From Clostridia bacterium (GTDB taxonomy: Bacteria; Bacillota; Clostridia; Oscillospirales; CAG-272): a DNA stretch of 48,365 nucleotides. Shown in pieces: positions 7,950 to 15,698 of this stretch. The notes under the pieces are model-generated. The model ran no database searches. It saw nothing but the letters and a program-made list of their open reading frames with translations, and was not told the DNA's origin. A program made the translations under genes and the position numbers. The stretch is taken from NCBI GenBank assembly GCA_017443595.1, contig JAFSYU010000021.1, positions 1-48,365 on the forward strand, written 5' to 3'. How positions within the stretch are numbered: the stretch's first letter is position 1; every line of letters starts with the position of its first letter.

Positions 7950-9569
7950 ATGATAACGGCAACAGGCACAATAGCGGCGCTGTATTTACGTCTCAGCTCC
8001 GAGGATGATAAACGCTCGGAAAGTATGAGCATAACGATGCAGCGCAAAATACTGCGTGAATACTGCGATAAACAAGGCATAACCGTGTACGACGAATACG
8101 TTGACGACGGATATTCCGGCGGCAACTTCGACAGACCCGGATTCAAAAGAATGTGTGATGATATAGAAGCGGGAAAAGTCAACTGTGTGATAACAAAGGA
8201 CTTGTCCCGTCTCGGAAGAAATCACTATATGAACGGGTACTACATATACGAGTATTTTCCGGAAAGAAACGTAAGATATATCTCCGTATCGGAAAACATT
8301 GATACAGACAGCGGCGAAAGCGATATAATGCCGTATCTGAACATCAATAACGAATTTCTTTTAAAAGAGACGTCAAGAAAAGTAAAGGCGACTTTCAAAA
8401 AGAAATATGAGGACGGCGAATACATTGCGCCGACGGCTCCGATAGGATATATCAAGGATCCCGAAAGCAAGAATCATTTGATACCCGATCCGGAAACCGG
8501 TGGCATCGTCAAAAGGATATTTGAACTCACCGCGCAGGGCGTCGGAAAATCAAAGATATGCAGAATATTTGAAAGTGAACAAGTTCCGACGCCGGGATGG
8601 ATAAGTTATCAGAGAAACGGCAAGAGCTTTGCAAACGTTTTCAAAGGAGCGCCGGAAGAAAAAAGGTATCAGTGGTGCGTTCACGCTATAGACGAAATTT
8701 TGAACAACGAGGTATATATCGGAAACAGCGTTCATTACAAACAGGTGAAAATATCTTACAGGACGAAAGCGGTAAGAAGGAATCCCGAGGACAAATGGCT
8801 CATAGTTGAAAATACGCACGAACCGATAATATCAAAGGAGTTATGGGACGCCGTCCACGCGAACAGAAATACGAAGCATAGACCTTCAAAGGACGGAACA
8901 ACGCATATATTCTCCGGACTTGTTAAATGCGCGGACTGCGGGAAGACGATGAGCCTTAAAACGACCGTTAAGGACGGCAGAGAGAGGAAAACTTTTAACT
9001 GCTCGACTTACAAAAAATACGGTCCGTCAAGATGTTCAGGCCATCACATATCGTACAATAATCTTTACGCATTCGTTCTCAGCAGACTTCAATTCTGGGT
9101 AACGGCGGTAAAAGAAGATAAGGAAGCTCTATACGCTTATCTATCCGAAACGAGGGCAGATAAGGACGTAACAGAGATAAAACAGACGGAAAACAAACTC
9201 AAAGCCGCAAAAAAGAAGCTCGCAGATATCGACAGAAAGCTCATAAAGCTCTTTGAGGACAGAGATAAGGGCGTTGTATCGGAAAAGAACTATCTTATGA
9301 TGGTAAAAAACTACGAAGACGATCAGACAAAGTTCGAAGAAGATATCAAGGAATATGAAAAAATCCTCTCGGCAGCGAGAGAAACCGAGTCGAGCGTCAA
9401 ATCGTGGATCGGAGTTATCAGCAAATACAAAGAGATAACCGAGCTTGACGCCGATATTCTGAACGAATTTATCGAAAAGATACTCATACACAAACCCGAA
9501 AAAGATGAAAACGGTAACAGAATCCAGAAAATAGATATCTGCTACCGCTTCATAGGAAACATCGACTAA
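7950..9569 (+). CDS. large serine recombinase (TnpX/TndX type, DUF4368-like C-terminus)
   Basis: 539 aa; excises and integrates the element by serine-mediated strand exchange. Start ATG 7950 follows GAGGAGGT; an upstream in-frame ATG at 7908 lacks a site and lies inside the inverted repeat. Order of domains: resolvase catalytic domain (residues 8-150; YLRLSSED with nucleophile Ser16, later TKDLSRLGRNH), recombinase domain (about 160-300), zinc ribbon with CADCGK and a later Cys pair (about 320-365), a coiled coil (about 395-480) and a short C-terminal domain ending FIEKILIHKP and YRFIGNI, typical of DUF4368. All catalytic features appear intact, so the element may be active. Confidence 0.9.
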   Translation: MITATGTIAALYLRLSSEDDKRSESMSITMQRKILREYCDKQGITVYDEYVDDGYSGGNFDRPGFKRMCDDIEAGKVNCVITKDLSRLGRNHYMNGYYIYEYFPERNVRYISVSENIDTDSGESDIMPYLNINNEFLLKETSRKVKATFKKKYEDGEYIAPTAPIGYIKDPESKNHLIPDPETGGIVKRIFELTAQGVGKSKICRIFESEQVPTPGWISYQRNGKSFANVFKGAPEEKRYQWCVHAIDEILNNEVYIGNSVHYKQVKISYRTKAVRRNPEDKWLIVENTHEPIISKELWDAVHANRNTKHRPSKDGTTHIFSGLVKCADCGKTMSLKTTVKDGRERKTFNCSTYKKYGPSRCSGHHISYNNLYAFVLSRLQFWVTAVKEDKEALYAYLSETRADKDVTEIKQTENKLKAAKKKLADIDRKLIKLFEDRDKGVVSEKNYLMMVKNYEDDQTKFEEDIKEYEKILSAARETESSVKSWIGVISKYKEITELDADILNEFIEKILIHKPEKDENGNRIQKIDICYRFIGNID

Positions 9570-9603
9570 TCAACAAAAAACACAATTACAAACGATTACC
9601 CTC

Positions 9604-9800
9604 TATTTGTGCGCTTCGCCCCAAACCCCGCCTCCCCCCGAATTCTCGGGGCTTTTTGCCTGTACGAATCCGGGTTTATGCGGTTTTAGCGCTGCCCCCC
9701 TCAATCTCTTTGGAGATTGACGGGAGGGGTAAGAGGGGGTTGGGGAGATTGAGGGGTGGGCACTTCCCCAAACAATTTGTCGCGAAGCGACACTTTAATT
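9604..9800 (+). repeat. palindromic repeat patch between the mobile element and galK
   Basis: The 359 bases between 9570 and 9928 hold no gene. A C-rich module plus terminator hairpin (9617-9657) resembles one at 21270-21313. A 32-bp palindromic module at 9698-9729 is the exact reverse complement of 15200-15231. A further hairpin, GTCGCGAAGCGAC at 9779-9791, belongs to the short loop-variable palindromes seen at 15070, 21160 and 45940. Confidence 0.7.
9636..9657 (+). terminator. Rho-independent terminator after the recombinase
   Basis: CCCCGA (9636-9641) pairs with TCGGGG (9646-9651), followed by CTTTTTG. The same hairpin with its C-rich lead-in recurs at about 21275-21313, so it is part of a dispersed repeat as well. 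Confidence 0.6.
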
Positions 9801-9886
9801 TTATAATTGACCCCTGTTGTTATGGGTTGTGTTCCGCGCATGACCATAATTCACACAAAGTCTTTATAAATATTCTCATTTTATTA

Positions 9887-9915
9887 TTGATTATCCTGCT
9901 TTTATTTGCTATAAT
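9887..9915 (+). promoter_or_regulatory. promoter of galK
   Basis: TTGATT (9887-9892), 17-bp spacer, TATAAT (9910-9915). Predicted transcription start about 9922, only a few bases before ATG 9929, so the transcript would be nearly leaderless unless ATG 9944 is used. Confidence 0.65.
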
Positions 9916-9928
9916 TGAAAAAAATATA

Positions 9929-11218
9929 ATGGGAAAAATATGTATGCTTTGTTCTGATCTTATCTCATATTTTGAAAACGGCGGAGCCGATAAACGTTTT
10001 GCCGCGTTATACGGCGAAAAAAACGTACCGTCTCAGAGAAAACGTTACGCGTCCGCGGCTGCCGGTTTTATGAAGCTTTACGGCGACGGAGAGTGCGTCG
10101 TGCTGTCCGTTTCCGGCAGGAGCGAAATATCCGGCAACCACACCGACCATAATAAAGGCTGCGTTCTCGCCGCTTCCGTCGACGTAGATATAATCGCTGT
10201 GGTTATGAAGACGGACGACAAAATCATACGCGTAAAAAGCGAGGGGTTTGACGAGGACCTCTGCGATCTTGCCGCTGTACCGGATAAAAACGGTATGCGC
10301 TATTCTTCAAAAGCGATAATATACGGCGTATGCGACGGATTTTCAAAACGCGGATACAAAACGGGCGGTTTCCGCGCGTTCACCACGTCCACGGTTCTGA
10401 AAGGCAGCGGACTTTCTTCTTCCGCGGCGTTTGAGGATATGATGGGATATATCCTGTCCGTCCTTTATAACGGCGGCAGTGTGAGCGACGTTGAGATCGC
10501 CAAAATATCACAGTACGCGGAAAACGAGTTTTTCGGCAAGCCCTGCGGACTTATGGATCAGGTCGCGTGCGCCGTGGGCGGATTCGTATACATAGATTTC
10601 GGCTCGGATGAACCGGAGATAGTTCCCGTTCCGTTCGATCTTACTGCGGCGGGCTACGACCTCTGTATCGTGAACACCGGCGGCAACCACGCCGATCTGA
10701 ATGAAGACTACGCTTCCGTCCCCGCGGAGATGAAAGGCGCTGCCGCACTGTTTGGCAAAAAGGCGCTGCGCGGTCTTACCGAGGATGATATAATAAATAA
10801 ACTTCCTAAAATAAGAGAAAAACTCGGAGACAGAGCGGCTCTGCGCGCGGTGCATTTCATACGTGAAAACGAAAGGGTAAAAAAACAAAAAGACGCGCTT
10901 TTGTCCGGAAATATTGACGGATTCCTGCAGTGTGCAAAAGAATCAGGGGATTCAAGCTATAAATATCTGCAAAACGTTTATACAAACAAAAACCCGTCTG
11001 AGCAGGGACTTTCACTTGCTTTGTGTATGACAGAAGGATTTTTGAAAGGGCAAAAAGCCGCGTACAGAGTTCACGGCGGCGGCTTTGCCGGAACCATACA
11101 GGCGTACGTGCCGTCTTCACTGACGGATGAATATAAAGCGTTTACGGAAAGGATATTCGGGCCGGGATCATGCTCCGTTCTTCACGTAAGAGCGGAAGGA
11201 ACGGCAAGGATAGTATAA
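9929..11218 (+). CDS. galK: galactokinase (GHMP kinase family)
   Basis: Phosphorylates galactose at C1 with ATP, the first step of the Leloir pathway, in the cytoplasm. The galactokinase signature reads GRSEISGNHTDHNKG (about residues 68-82), close to the family GRxNLIGEHTDYNxG. The GHMP ATP-binding motif is GSGLSSSAAFE (about 160) and motif 3 is HGGGFAGTIQ near the C-terminus. 429 aa is within the family range. Start: ATG 9929 is near a predicted transcription start; ATG 9944 with GGGA at 9931 is a good alternative. No galT or galE lies nearby. Another GHMP sugar kinase specificity is possible but the motif favours galactose. Confidence 0.8.
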   Translation: MGKICMLCSDLISYFENGGADKRFAALYGEKNVPSQRKRYASAAAGFMKLYGDGECVVLSVSGRSEISGNHTDHNKGCVLAASVDVDIIAVVMKTDDKIIRVKSEGFDEDLCDLAAVPDKNGMRYSSKAIIYGVCDGFSKRGYKTGGFRAFTTSTVLKGSGLSSSAAFEDMMGYILSVLYNGGSVSDVEIAKISQYAENEFFGKPCGLMDQVACAVGGFVYIDFGSDEPEIVPVPFDLTAAGYDLCIVNTGGNHADLNEDYASVPAEMKGAAALFGKKALRGLTEDDIINKLPKIREKLGDRAALRAVHFIRENERVKKQKDALLSGNIDGFLQCAKESGDSSYKYLQNVYTNKNPSEQGLSLALCMTEGFLKGQKAAYRVHGGGFAGTIQAYVPSSLTDEYKAFTERIFGPGSCSVLHVRAEGTARIV

Positions 11219-11229
11219 AGGATAAAAAA

Positions 11230-12387
11230 ATGGCAAAAAAAGAGAAAAACGTAATGAGCTGCCGTCTCGGCAGAGTCGGCGGTCAGGCTGTGCTTGAAGG
11301 CGTTATGATGAAAAGCGGGACGCACATGGCGATAGCTTCCCGTATGCCCGACGGCTCGATAAAAATGACGAACAAGACGGTCGTGTCCGCAAGGCAGAAG
11401 CATAAAGCGCTCGATTTTCCGATAATCCGCGGCGTAGTCAACTTTGTTGAGATGATGAAGCTGTCTTATACCACTATGGACGCGTCCACAGCGGCGCTCG
11501 GACTTGAAGACGAGGAGCCGTCAAAATTTGAAAAATGGCTGTCCGAAAAACTGCACGTCAGCCTTACTACCGTCGTCATGGTAGTCGGTCTCGTTTTCGG
11601 TCTTGCGCTTGCCGCGGCTATGTTCATATTCCTGCCGAGCGCGTCCGGAAAAGGACTTTCCGCGCTTTTCGGCTGGATAACCGGCGGCAGATTTGTTTTA
11701 TCCGATCACAGGATACTGTTTTCACTGATAGAAGGCATAATGAAGATCGCCATCTTTCTTATATACCTTTCACTCATTTCGCTTATGAAGGAGATACGCC
11801 GCACGTTTGAATATCACGGAGCGGAGCATAAAGCCGTTTTCTGCTACGAGGCGGGACTTGACTTAAACGTGGAAAACGTAAGAAAATTCAAGCGCTTCCA
11901 TCCCAGATGCGGAACGTCGTTTATGTTCTTTATGATACTTCTAGGTATCATTATAGGCTGTTTTATCCCGTCCACTTGGCCGGCTATACTGCGTTCGCTT
12001 ACTAAAATCGCGCTTCTGCCGCTTACGGCGGGGCTCGGGTATGAGATAATCAGATTTGCCGGCAAACACGACAACTGGCTTATCCGCGCGATATCACAGC
12101 CGGGACTTTGGGTGCAGAGGATAACGACAAAAGAGCCGGATGAAAAGCAGATGGAATGCGCGATCGCCGCGTTAAAGACCGCTATACCCGAGGAATTTCC
12201 GGGTTATACGCCGGATCAGCAGTTCAGCTGGCCGAAGAAGGAAACAGGCGCTTCGGGCGCCGTATGTGTCAGAGTCGCAAAAGCGATGGAACGCAAAGAA
12301 AAAAGAGAAGAAAGCGCTCATATGCGCGCCGTTATGAGCCGCATGAGCCGCGCCGAGCAGGTAAGATTCAAGCGCAAAAACGCATGA
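11230..12387 (+). CDS. DUF1385 family membrane protein (YqhQ-like)
   Basis: 385 aa. The N-terminal block GRVGGQAVLEGVMMKSG is the hallmark of DUF1385/YqhQ. Several hydrophobic helices follow (about residues 110-135, 175-200, 235-265), with YHGAEHKAVFCYE between them. The function of the family is not settled; genes of this kind often sit beside prmC in Clostridia, as here. It starts 11 bases after galK and its stop overlaps prmC in an ATGA. The tail after about residue 330 is basic and soluble. A start at MSCRLG, ten codons later, is possible because the site before 11230 is weak. Confidence 0.8.
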   Translation: MAKKEKNVMSCRLGRVGGQAVLEGVMMKSGTHMAIASRMPDGSIKMTNKTVVSARQKHKALDFPIIRGVVNFVEMMKLSYTTMDASTAALGLEDEEPSKFEKWLSEKLHVSLTTVVMVVGLVFGLALAAAMFIFLPSASGKGLSALFGWITGGRFVLSDHRILFSLIEGIMKIAIFLIYLSLISLMKEIRRTFEYHGAEHKAVFCYEAGLDLNVENVRKFKRFHPRCGTSFMFFMILLGIIIGCFIPSTWPAILRSLTKIALLPLTAGLGYEIIRFAGKHDNWLIRAISQPGLWVQRITTKEPDEKQMECAIAALKTAIPEEFPGYTPDQQFSWPKKETGASGAVCVRVAKAMERKEKREESAHMRAVMSRMSRAEQVRFKRKNA

Positions 12388-13187
12388 CGTACCGGCAGTT
12401 ATACGGTGAAATAAGATCACGTTTAGGCGACGACGCGCAGGCGTACAGCTTCTATCTGCTCAACAGACCTTTACCCGAGTTGTCGGCGGACGACGGCGTA
12501 GTGCCGGGATCCGTGCTTGATACCCATAAAGACGCGGTCAAAAGGATAGAGGAAGGCGAGCCTTTGCAGTACGTTTTCGGTCACGCGCCGTTTTACGATC
12601 TTTACATAGACTGCGGGCCGGGCGTGCTTATCCCGCGTTTTGACACCGAGGTGCTTGCGGAAGAAGCGATAAAAACGCTGCCGGAAAACGCCGTTTTTGC
12701 GGATATCTGCTGCGGAACGGGCTGTATTGCCGCGGCTGTGTTGAACAGCCGTAAGGATACGCGGGCGATATGCGTTGATATATCAGATAAGGCGCTTTAT
12801 TATACCGAAAGAAACTTAAAAAAATACGGTTTGTTTGACCGTGCGGAGCTTATAAAACTTGACGTTTTTGACAGCTGGGACGGTCTGCCGAAAGCAGACT
12901 GCATTTTATGCAACCCGCCGTATATCGCAGCGGCGGAGATGAAAGAACTTCCGGAAAACGTAAAAAGAGAACCGTATGAAGCGTTATACGGCGGAGAAGA
13001 CGGACTTGATTTTTACCGCCGGATAATAACGGCGTCAAAGGGTCACTTTAAAGGTGAGCCGCATATAATATTTGAAATAGGATACCGTCAAGGCAACGCG
13101 CTGCGTCAGCTGACGGGCGGTAAATGCGAGATAAAAAAAGACCTGTCGAAAAACGACAGAGTTTGTGTTATAAGAGGTTTTTTATGA
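12384..13187 (+). CDS. prmC: peptide chain release factor N5-glutamine methyltransferase
   Basis: Methylates the GGQ glutamine of release factors RF1 and RF2 using S-adenosylmethionine, raising termination efficiency. 267 aa, normal for PrmC. An N-terminal helical domain is followed by a Rossmann methyltransferase domain. Visible motifs are the linker VLIPRFDTE, SAM site FADICCGTGCIA (about residue 111) and the substrate-glutamine motif NPPY (about 178). Start ATG 12384 overlaps the upstream stop (ATGA) and the stop overlaps ddl (ATGA), so translation is coupled on both sides. prfA is not in the window. Confidence 0.9.
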   Translation: MTYRQLYGEIRSRLGDDAQAYSFYLLNRPLPELSADDGVVPGSVLDTHKDAVKRIEEGEPLQYVFGHAPFYDLYIDCGPGVLIPRFDTEVLAEEAIKTLPENAVFADICCGTGCIAAAVLNSRKDTRAICVDISDKALYYTERNLKKYGLFDRAELIKLDVFDSWDGLPKADCILCNPPYIAAAEMKELPENVKREPYEALYGGEDGLDFYRRIITASKGHFKGEPHIIFEIGYRQGNALRQLTGGKCEIKKDLSKNDRVCVIRGFL

Positions 13188-14221
13188 AAGAAAAACTCAT
13201 ACTGATCTTTGGCGGAAGATCTGCGGAATATGAGGTTTCTTTGCTGAGCGTCTACAACGTATCAAAGGCGCTTGACAGAGATAAATACGACGTTATAAGA
13301 ATAGGCATAACGAAGGACGGCGTATGGTACAGCTATTACGGAGACGATGAAAAGATAAAAAACGGGCAGTGGTGTACAGATAAGGAAAACCTGCATCCGC
13401 TTTCCTTTATCATGCAGACGGGCATAAAAGAGGACGATACGGGCGTTATATTCGGCAAAGACATAACGGTTTTCCCGGTCGTTCACGGCAGTTACTGCGA
13501 GGACGGCAGACTTCAGGGCCTGCTCGATATGTGCGGCTTCAAATACGTCGGTCCCGGCACGGCGTCGTCCGCCGTTTGCATGGATAAATACATAACTAAG
13601 CTGATAATAAGCCACAGAGATATACCAATGGCTGATTTCGTTCTTATACACAGAGGCAAAAACGACGAAAAAGTGATTAAAAAAGTTGAGGATAAATTTG
13701 ATTATCCCGTTTTCGTAAAGCCCGCGAACGCCGGCTCGTCAGTCGGCGCGTCAAAGGTCAAGAGCAGAGAACAGCTTTTACCGGCGATAAAGGACGCGCT
13801 GTCATACGACGACAAAGCGCTTGTTGAGGAATATATAAAAGGCCGCGAAATAGAGGTCGCCGTTATGGGCAACGACGAGCCGTTCGCTTCGCGTCCCGGC
13901 GAGATCTGCCCTAACAGCGAGTTTTACGATTACAACACTAAATACATATCGGATACGGCTACGTATCATATCCCCGCCGAGCTTCCGGACGAAATATCCG
14001 GGAAAATACGCGATTACGCGGTAAAAATATACCGTGCTCTCGGCTGCAGAGGTTTATCCCGCGTTGATTTCTTCGTGGCGGGTGACAGAATAGTGTTTAA
14101 CGAGATAAACACGCTGCCCGGCTTTACGTCAATATCCATGTATCCGTCTTTGATGCAGGATCACGGATTCACTTACGCTGAAGTGGTGGAAGAGCTTATA
14201 AAATACGCAAAAGAGGATTGA
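13184..14221 (+). CDS. ddl: D-alanine--D-alanine ligase
   Basis: ATP-grasp enzyme that joins two D-alanines for peptidoglycan precursors in the cytoplasm. 345 aa. Diagnostic features: N-terminal IFGGRSAEYEVSLLS (the Glu of the HE(H/Y)EVS region), FPVVHGSYCEDGRLQG, ATP-grasp lysine segment FVKPANAGSSVGASK, and the metal/phosphate loop RVDFF ending in FNEINTLPGFTSISMYP. Start ATG 13184 overlaps the prmC stop. Followed directly by murI, giving a pair of cell-wall amino-acid enzymes. The binding-site variant (Tyr or Phe in the omega loop) that sets D-Ala versus D-Lac specificity was not resolved with certainty, though KYISDTATYHIP fits ordinary Ddl. Confidence 0.93.
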   Translation: MKEKLILIFGGRSAEYEVSLLSVYNVSKALDRDKYDVIRIGITKDGVWYSYYGDDEKIKNGQWCTDKENLHPLSFIMQTGIKEDDTGVIFGKDITVFPVVHGSYCEDGRLQGLLDMCGFKYVGPGTASSAVCMDKYITKLIISHRDIPMADFVLIHRGKNDEKVIKKVEDKFDYPVFVKPANAGSSVGASKVKSREQLLPAIKDALSYDDKALVEEYIKGREIEVAVMGNDEPFASRPGEICPNSEFYDYNTKYISDTATYHIPAELPDEISGKIRDYAVKIYRALGCRGLSRVDFFVAGDRIVFNEINTLPGFTSISMYPSLMQDHGFTYAEVVEELIKYAKED

Positions 14222-14223
14222 AT

Positions 14224-15003
14224 ATGCCCATAGGTGTTTTTGACAGCGGCTTAGGCGGGCTGTGCGCTTTAAAAGAACTGCACAAGCTGATGCCCGATAC
14301 GGAGCTTGTATATTTCGGAGATACCGGAAGAACGCCGTACGGCACAAGATCTCCGCAGACCATAATGAAATACGCTTCGCAGGACGCGGCGTTTCTGTTG
14401 AGCCGCGGTGTGTCGGCTATTCTCGTCGCCTGCGGGACCGTCTCCACCGTGGCGCTGAACGCTCTTAAAATATCTTTGCCCGTACCCGTTTACGGCGTTG
14501 TTTCCGCCGCGTCGCGTGAAGCGGCGAGCGTGACGAAGAACGGTAAAATAGGCGTTATGGGCACTGGCGCGACGATAGGCTCCGGCGTGTTCGAGCACGA
14601 GCTGAAGCTCATAAACGGCGGCATTGAGGTGACGTCCGTCGCCTGTCCGCTTCTCGTCCCGGTCGTGGAATACGGCTTTGCGGAGGATGAGATAGCGTAT
14701 TTATCCGTCAAAAAATATCTTGAACCGATAATCGACGCGGGAGCCGATACGGTCATTTTAGGCTGCACGCATTTTCCGATATTGAAAAAAATGATGGTAA
14801 AAGCCGCGCCGCATATAACGTTTATAGATTCCGGCGCCGCCGCCGCGCGTGAGATAGCGTCAGTGTTCTCTGACGGAGAGGGAAACGGATCTATACACTG
14901 TTACGTTTCCGACACGCCGGCGAATTTCAATAAGACCGCCAAAGTGTTTTTGGGTGAAGAGTTTGACTTTGACGTTGAAAGAGTGGATATAGAGAAATAT
15001 TGA
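14224..15003 (+). CDS. murI: glutamate racemase
   Basis: Cofactor-independent racemase giving D-glutamate for peptidoglycan. 259 aa. Shows FDSGLGGL at residues 6-13, the substrate loop GDTGRTPYG (32-40), the first catalytic cysteine at 70 and the second in LGCTHFP (about 180). The first cysteine motif reads ACGT, where most MurI proteins have ACNT, an unusual change next to the active site. ATG 14224 is chosen over TTG 14218 since AGAGG at 14212-14216 is correctly spaced. Directly after the stop the sequence enters a repeat patch, so the cell-wall part of the operon may end here. Confidence 0.88.
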   Translation: MPIGVFDSGLGGLCALKELHKLMPDTELVYFGDTGRTPYGTRSPQTIMKYASQDAAFLLSRGVSAILVACGTVSTVALNALKISLPVPVYGVVSAASREAASVTKNGKIGVMGTGATIGSGVFEHELKLINGGIEVTSVACPLLVPVVEYGFAEDEIAYLSVKKYLEPIIDAGADTVILGCTHFPILKKMMVKAAPHITFIDSGAAAAREIASVFSDGEGNGSIHCYVSDTPANFNKTAKVFLGEEFDFDVERVDIEKY

Positions 15004-15300
15004 TGTAGGGCGGGGGCTTGCTCCCGCCGCAAAAAAAATAAATAAGAAAGAATAAAGAATAAAACCCGGTGTCGGCTGCGCCGACGAAATATGGGTGGTC
15101 GCCCACCCGTGAACCCCCAAAAACTCGTACCTCGTTTTCGGGGAACCCCGGGCCACCCCTCAAGCTCGGCTTCGCCGAGAACCCCCCATACCCCCCTGTC
15201 CCCTCCCGTCAATCTCCAAAGAGATTGAGGGGGCGCGAGCGGACGATCAATGATCGCCCCTACAAGCGGGGCGTCGTGACGCCGCCCCCTACCGGGTCAA
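15004..15300 (+). repeat. mosaic of palindromic repeats after murI
   Basis: About 300 bases without a gene, made of consecutive palindromes. They are: a 27-bp G/C-rich unit (15004-15030, starting at the base after the stop); an A-rich linker (about 15036-15065); GTCGGCTGCGCCGAC; GGGTGGTCGCCCACCC; a unit bounded by GAACCCC and GGGGAACCCC (about 15110-15150); CTCGGCTTCGCCGAG; the 32-bp unit 15200-15231; a GATCAATGATC core near 15245; and GGCGTCGTGACGCC near 15270. The 27-bp unit, the linker and several of the other units recur elsewhere in the window. Confidence 0.85.
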
Positions 15301-15326
15301 ATAATAATCTGAAAGGATGAAATAAA

Positions 15327-15698
15327 ATGAAAGAATACGGAAAGAAAACCTGGCTGATACCGGACTGCTATCTGAACTCGGTATCTAAAAATGAGTATAT
15401 GTCGCACGAGGCGATATGCGTTATCAACACTACTGAGCGCGACGCGCACATCGACCTTACGCTGTTCTACGAGGACAGACCGGTAAAGACCGGTTATTCC
15501 GCTGAATGCGGCGCGATGAAGACGCACCACATAAGACTTGACAAGCAGGTGTCCGACAAGGGCGAGCCCATACCGCGCGACACGCCGTACGCCATACTCG
15601 TTGAATCGAGCGAGCCGATAGTCGTTCAGTACAGCCGTCTTGACACGTCCGCCGTTGAAATGGCGCTGATGACGACGATAGCGTATCCCGTCGACTGA
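15327..15698 (+). CDS. Anabaena sensory rhodopsin transducer-like protein
   Basis: 123-aa single-domain beta-rich protein. The family is known from the soluble transducer of Anabaena sensory rhodopsin, a tetrameric beta-sandwich, but most members occur without any rhodopsin and have no proven role. Family landmarks seen here: KKTWLIPDCYLN at the N-terminus, NTTERDAHIDLTLFYEDR, KTHHIRLDK, GEPIPRDTPYAI and the ending VVQYSRLDTS then LMTTIAYP. Site AAAGGATG precedes the start. The stop and next ATG overlap by one base (TGATG), coupling it to an RNA methyltransferase. No rhodopsin gene or retinal pathway gene is present in the window. Confidence 0.8.
   Translation: MKEYGKKTWLIPDCYLNSVSKNEYMSHEAICVINTTERDAHIDLTLFYEDRPVKTGYSAECGAMKTHHIRLDKQVSDKGEPIPRDTPYAILVESSEPIVVQYSRLDTSAVEMALMTTIAYPVD

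Larger units (their letters stand above)
5640..9660 (+). mobile_element. Tn4451-like integrative mobilizable element (approximate limits)
   Basis: Three consecutive plus-strand genes encode a MobV/TnpZ-type relaxase, a TnpW-like small protein and a large serine recombinase of the TnpX/TndX kind. This is the core of the Tn4451/Tn4453 mobilizable transposon family of Clostridia. The element looks more A-rich than its surroundings. No resistance or other cargo gene is visible between the three genes. Limits are estimates: the left one lies after the lipoprotein terminator and the right one before the galK promoter; terminal GA dinucleotides expected of this family could not be fixed. Confidence 0.6.

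Noticed and set aside
9570..9640. Right attachment site of the mobile element
   Set aside because: I could not match any stretch here to the left flank (5536-5900) beyond chance, so no att site is claimed.
9656..9928. Extended N-terminus for galK from 9656
   Set aside because: The extra codons run through the repeat patch and the galK promoter and have no ribosome site.
15069..15320. Proline-rich small gene in the repeat patch after murI
   Set aside because: The open frame is a by-product of C-rich palindromes; no ribosome site and no homology by eye.
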